From assembly GCA_028284845.1 (NCBI GenBank), contig JANQQY010000323.1, positions 1 to 9,125 of the forward strand: DNA of 9,125 bases, in the 5' to 3' direction. This stretch comes from Spirochaetales bacterium (GTDB lineage Bacteria; Spirochaetota; Spirochaetia; DSM-27196; SLST01). This document shows, one piece after another, positions 6,893-9,125 of the stretch (position 1 is the first letter of the stretch; every line of letters begins with the position of its first letter). The notes beneath the pieces were generated by a model. That model searched no databases. It saw only the letters and a list, made by a program, of their open reading frames with translations, and was not told the origin of the DNA. The position numbers were made by a program, and so were the translations under genes.

Positions 6893-6963
6893 CCCAAACG
6901 ATAGTCGCGATCAGCGCCGGATCGACTTCTTCCGGAACTCAAGGTTTGCATGATCAAAGATTA

Positions 6964-6982
6964 GACGTTATTGTGTCAACAA
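6964..6982 (+). promoter_or_regulatory. Candidate regulatory site upstream of the DapA-family gene (GACGTTAT plus TTGT-N4-ACAA)
   Basis: The 117-base gap between the M29 stop codon and the DapA-family ATG contains GACGTTAT (6964-6971) fused to an inverted repeat TTGT-GTCA-ACAA (6971-6982). The same octamer lies in the candidate operator of the binding-protein gene (1895-1902), there too followed by ACAAA. TTGTGTCAACA is one mismatch from the FadR-type TnGTnnnACnA pattern. A very weak promoter match (TTGCAT, 17 bases, TATTGT) overlaps it. Overlapping short hairpins at 6908-6935 have no T-run and are not a terminator, so the downstream pair may be read from the M24 promoter, from its own promoter, or both. 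Confidence 0.35.
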
Positions 6983-7009
6983 AGTTCTGTTTTGCCGCAA
7001 GGATCACGT

Positions 7010-7951
7010 ATGAAATTTGAGGGGATCTGGATCCCTGTCATCACACCGTTCCGCCTCGACTATACGATAGATGAGGAAGCTTGGGCGGGTATGATCGAAC
7101 ACCTGATCTCTCAGGGCATTCACGGACTGGCGCTTGGCGGCACGACAGGTGAGAACTACGCACTCAGCCCCCAAGAGCGAGTGCGGCAGTTCGCGCTCGG
7201 TAATGAGATTATCTCCGGAAGGATCCCCTGGGTCGCCGGCGTCAACGACATCAGAACGGAACAGGTCTGCGACTTCGCGATTGCCGCGAGAGAGAACGGG
7301 GCGCAGGGTCTCCTACTCGCCGTGCCACCCTACTCAACACCAAGCCAGAAGGAACTCGCGGCGCACGCCCTTCGAGTCGATCAGGCCTCAGGCCTTCCCA
7401 TCATGCTCTACAACTACCCGGGTCGATCCGGTGCCGAGTTCGGACATGAGTTTCTTGAGCGCGTCGCACGAAGCAGCAATTTCGTAGCGATCAAGGAGAG
7501 TGCCGGCGACATCGGGCGCGTTCACATGCTGGCCCGCGAGTTCCCACACATGCAACTCAGCTGCGGCGCGGACGACCTTGCACTGGAGTTCTTCGCGTGG
7601 GGAGCGCAGAGTTGGGTCTGCGCGGCAGGAAACTTCTTTGGCGCCGAGTGCATCGCCCTCTACGAGCACTGCGTGATTCGTAACGATTTTGTGACGGGTC
7701 GACGCCTCATGAAGGCGATGCTGCCGGTGATGACAGTGTTGGAGCGCGGCGGGAAGTTTGTGCAGTGCGTCAAGTACGGTTGCGAGCTCGACGGTCTGCC
7801 GGCCGGAGAGAGTGTACGACTGCCCCTTCGTCGTATGAAGAAAGAACTCAAACGAACACTTCGCGACGCGATCGGTACGGCTCGGATCACAATCCGACAG
7901 ATCCTCAGCGAGTGCAACGAGAACGCTACTGGAGCAGTAACGCATGGCTGA
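7010..7951 (+). CDS. DapA/N-acetylneuraminate lyase family protein (class I Schiff-base lyase or dehydratase/deaminase)
   Basis: This is a barrel enzyme of 313 residues that forms a Schiff base between a 2-oxo acid and K162 (VAIKES). Conserved elements are GGTTGE (43-48), whose Thr pair binds the carboxylate, Y134 in LYNYPGRSG and R139 in the same motif. The PYY motif of true dihydrodipicolinate synthase reads PPYSTPSQ, so its second, relay Tyr is S109. This argues against lysine biosynthesis and for one of the catabolic branches: 2-keto-3-deoxy acid aldolase or dehydratase, keto-deoxyglucarate dehydratase, or pyrroline-4-hydroxy-2-carboxylate deaminase of hydroxyproline breakdown. The start is ATG 7010, six bases after AAGGA; an in-frame TTG at 6971 is less likely. 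The C-terminus is longer and more basic than usual after about residue 275. It overlaps the aldehyde dehydrogenase gene by eight bases, the usual partner in routes ending in 2-oxoglutarate semialdehyde. Exact reaction not determined. Confidence 0.88.
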   Translation: MKFEGIWIPVITPFRLDYTIDEEAWAGMIEHLISQGIHGLALGGTTGENYALSPQERVRQFALGNEIISGRIPWVAGVNDIRTEQVCDFAIAARENGAQGLLLAVPPYSTPSQKELAAHALRVDQASGLPIMLYNYPGRSGAEFGHEFLERVARSSNFVAIKESAGDIGRVHMLAREFPHMQLSCGADDLALEFFAWGAQSWVCAAGNFFGAECIALYEHCVIRNDFVTGRRLMKAMLPVMTVLERGGKFVQCVKYGCELDGLPAGESVRLPLRRMKKELKRTLRDAIGTARITIRQILSECNENATGAVTHG

Positions 7952-9125
7952 CCTTCTCTCCCGCGACGAATATCACGCAATCGCAGACGGCATCTCGCCC
8001 ATGACCAACTCGTACATCAATGGGAAGTTCACGGCGGCAAAATCGGCACAGACCTACGAGAGCACAAATCCGGCAACCGGCACATCAATCGCGAGCATCG
8101 CTTCATGCGGCGTAGAAGACGTTGAGTACACTGTCAAGAAGGCACGCCAGGCGTTCGAGAGCGGAGTCTGGTCCCGGATGCATCCCAGCGAACGCAAAGA
8201 GCATCTCATTCATCTCGTGAAGCTGATGAAGCGAAACCGATACGACCTGCAGGTGCTCGAGAGTCTTGACAGCGGAAAGCCGATCCACGACATCGCCACG
8301 ATCGACTTTCCGGAGACACTTGAATGCATAGCCTGGTATGCCGAGGCTGCGGACAAACTCTACGATCAGATATCTCCCGCAACCGATGATGCGATCGGCA
8401 TGATCGTGCGCGAGCCCGTCGGCGTCGTCGCATGCATCCTGCCCTGGAACTTCCCGCTTCAGATGCTCGGATGGAAAGCCGGTCCCGCCCTCGCGGCCGG
8501 CAATAGCGTCATCATCAAGCCGGCGAGCGAAACGAGCATGAGTGCCCTCAGAGTGGCTGAACTTGCCGGGGAAGCAGGGATCCCTCCGGGGGTGTTCAAT
8601 GTGATCACCGGCCCCGGATCAACGGTTGGTGAGGCCCTGGGCACGCACCCCGATATCGACGCCATCTCATTCACCGGCTCGACCGAGATTGGACGCCGTG
8701 TGCTTCAGTACTCATCTCAGAGCAACCTCAAGAAGGTAACGCTTGAGCTAGGCGGCAAGAACCCGGCGGTTGTCTTGGAAGACGCAGAGGAACTCGATGA
8801 TGTTGCCGAACAGGTGATCAACGCCTGCTTCTGGAACATGGGCGAGAACTGCACCTCCAACGCCCGACTCATCGTTCACAAGAAACACAAGGATGACCTC
8901 TTGCCGCGTCTTCTCGACAAACTCCGCAGCTGGAAGACCGGCGATCCACTCGACCCGCAGAACGCGCTGGGGGCGATTGTTTCCAAGCGCCACTTTGACG
9001 ACGTGATGCGCTACATCGAGATTGGTAAGTCAGATGGGGCGAAGCTCGTGACCGGAGGCGAAGCACTCGAGAGCGACGGAGGACTCTTTGTCCCGCCTAC
9101 CATCTTTGACGAGGTGACTCCGGAG
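7944..9125 (+). CDS. NAD(P)-dependent aldehyde dehydrogenase (394 codons, C-terminus beyond the window)
   Basis: The enzyme oxidises an aldehyde to a carboxylate. The frame stays open to the last base and lacks roughly the final 100 residues of a protein of about 490-500. Visible landmarks are SYINGKF with NPATG near the N-terminus, N169 in LPWNFPLQ, K192 in VIIKPASE, the cofactor loop FTGSTEIGRR (243-252), the general base E268 in LELGGKNP and the nucleophile C303 in NMGENCTSNARL. The common GQ-x-C around the nucleophile reads GENC, which places it nearer the gamma-glutamyl-aminobutyraldehyde and related broad aldehyde dehydrogenases than typical 2-oxoglutarate semialdehyde dehydrogenases; this is a motif-level impression. 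The ATG lies inside the end of the DapA-family gene (8-base overlap), with GGAG nine bases upstream, so the two are translationally coupled. The likely task is to oxidise the semialdehyde made by the preceding enzyme. Confidence 0.92.
   Translation, partial: MADLLSRDEYHAIADGISPMTNSYINGKFTAAKSAQTYESTNPATGTSIASIASCGVEDVEYTVKKARQAFESGVWSRMHPSERKEHLIHLVKLMKRNRYDLQVLESLDSGKPIHDIATIDFPETLECIAWYAEAADKLYDQISPATDDAIGMIVREPVGVVACILPWNFPLQMLGWKAGPALAAGNSVIIKPASETSMSALRVAELAGEAGIPPGVFNVITGPGSTVGEALGTHPDIDAISFTGSTEIGRRVLQYSSQSNLKKVTLELGGKNPAVVLEDAEELDDVAEQVINACFWNMGENCTSNARLIVHKKHKDDLLPRLLDKLRSWKTGDPLDPQNALGAIVSKRHFDDVMRYIEIGKSDGAKLVTGGEALESDGGLFVPPTIFDEVTPE

Noticed and set aside
6908..6935. Overlapping hairpins (CGATC/GATCG and CCGGA/TCCGG) after the M29 gene as a terminator
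   Set aside because: Stems are only five base pairs, mutually exclusive, and no T-run follows.
7388..7945. Minus-strand open frame of 185 codons opposite the DapA-family gene
   Set aside because: The DapA-family motifs on the plus strand explain the sequence, and the antisense product shows no recognisable features.
6971..7951. Upstream TTG start that would lengthen the DapA-family protein by 13 residues
   Set aside because: The family normally begins at the M-K-F-E-G-I-W position, and AAGGA is correctly spaced before ATG 7010, while nothing precedes the TTG.
7010..7951. Housekeeping dihydrodipicolinate synthase of lysine biosynthesis
   Set aside because: The PYY motif is altered to PYS, and the gene is coupled to an aldehyde dehydrogenase in a catabolic-looking cluster with no lysine pathway neighbours.
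1..9125. Mobile element, CRISPR array, phage or tRNA-linked integration signature
   Set aside because: I found no transposase or integrase motifs, direct repeat arrays, terminal repeats or tRNA-like cloverleaf; the genes read as one ordinary chromosomal metabolic locus.

Overview
The window reads as a chromosomal catabolic locus of a moderately GC-rich bacterium. The solute-binding protein has a Sec signal peptide that ends in VFA followed by TGATE. An Ala-x-Gly-x-x-Glu mature N-terminus of this kind is common in periplasmic binding proteins of free-living Spirochaetes, so I lean towards that phylum with moderate confidence. The inference rests on this single feature. I see no RNA genes, mobile elements, CRISPR arrays or integration scars.

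Layout. Four genes point left. From the window's middle outwards they are an enolase-superfamily enzyme of the muconate-lactonizing (MLE) subgroup (3111-4292), a GntR/FCD-type regulator with what look like two tandem winged-helix domains (2203-3066), a family 5 peptide-type ABC substrate-binding protein (238-1854), and the first 56 codons of a DppB/OppB-type permease (1-170). A strong hairpin with a T-rich tail separates the binding protein from the permease. An 87-bp divergent promoter region (4293-4379) separates these from four rightward genes: an M24 aminopeptidase P-like metallohydrolase (4380-5738), an M29-type aminopeptidase (5747-6892), a DapA/N-acetylneuraminate-lyase family protein (7010-7951) and an aldehyde dehydrogenase cut by the window edge (7944-9125). 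The only sizeable gap without a gene is 1855-2202, which holds the binding-protein promoter and an inverted repeat that may be an operator.

How the genes may work together (inference). A peptide or amino-acid-like compound is imported by the ABC transporter and trimmed by two cytosolic metallohydrolases. It is then isomerised or dehydrated by the MLE-subgroup enzyme, and a DapA-family Schiff-base lyase or dehydratase followed by an aldehyde dehydrogenase feeds the carbon into central metabolism. The GntR/FCD regulator would sense an acidic intermediate. DapA-family dehydratase or deaminase plus aldehyde dehydrogenase is the known endgame of the hydroxyproline, glucarate and arabinose routes to 2-oxoglutarate. 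The peptidases and peptide-type transporter favour a proline- or hydroxyproline-type substrate over a sugar acid. The epimerase and oxidase expected for hydroxyproline are not in the window, so the substrate is undetermined. Several enzymes keep the family fold but depart from the canonical active site: M24 Glu to Asp, M29 without the usual Tyr, DapA Tyr to Ser. This suggests they are specialised paralogues rather than housekeeping peptidases or a lysine-biosynthesis DapA.
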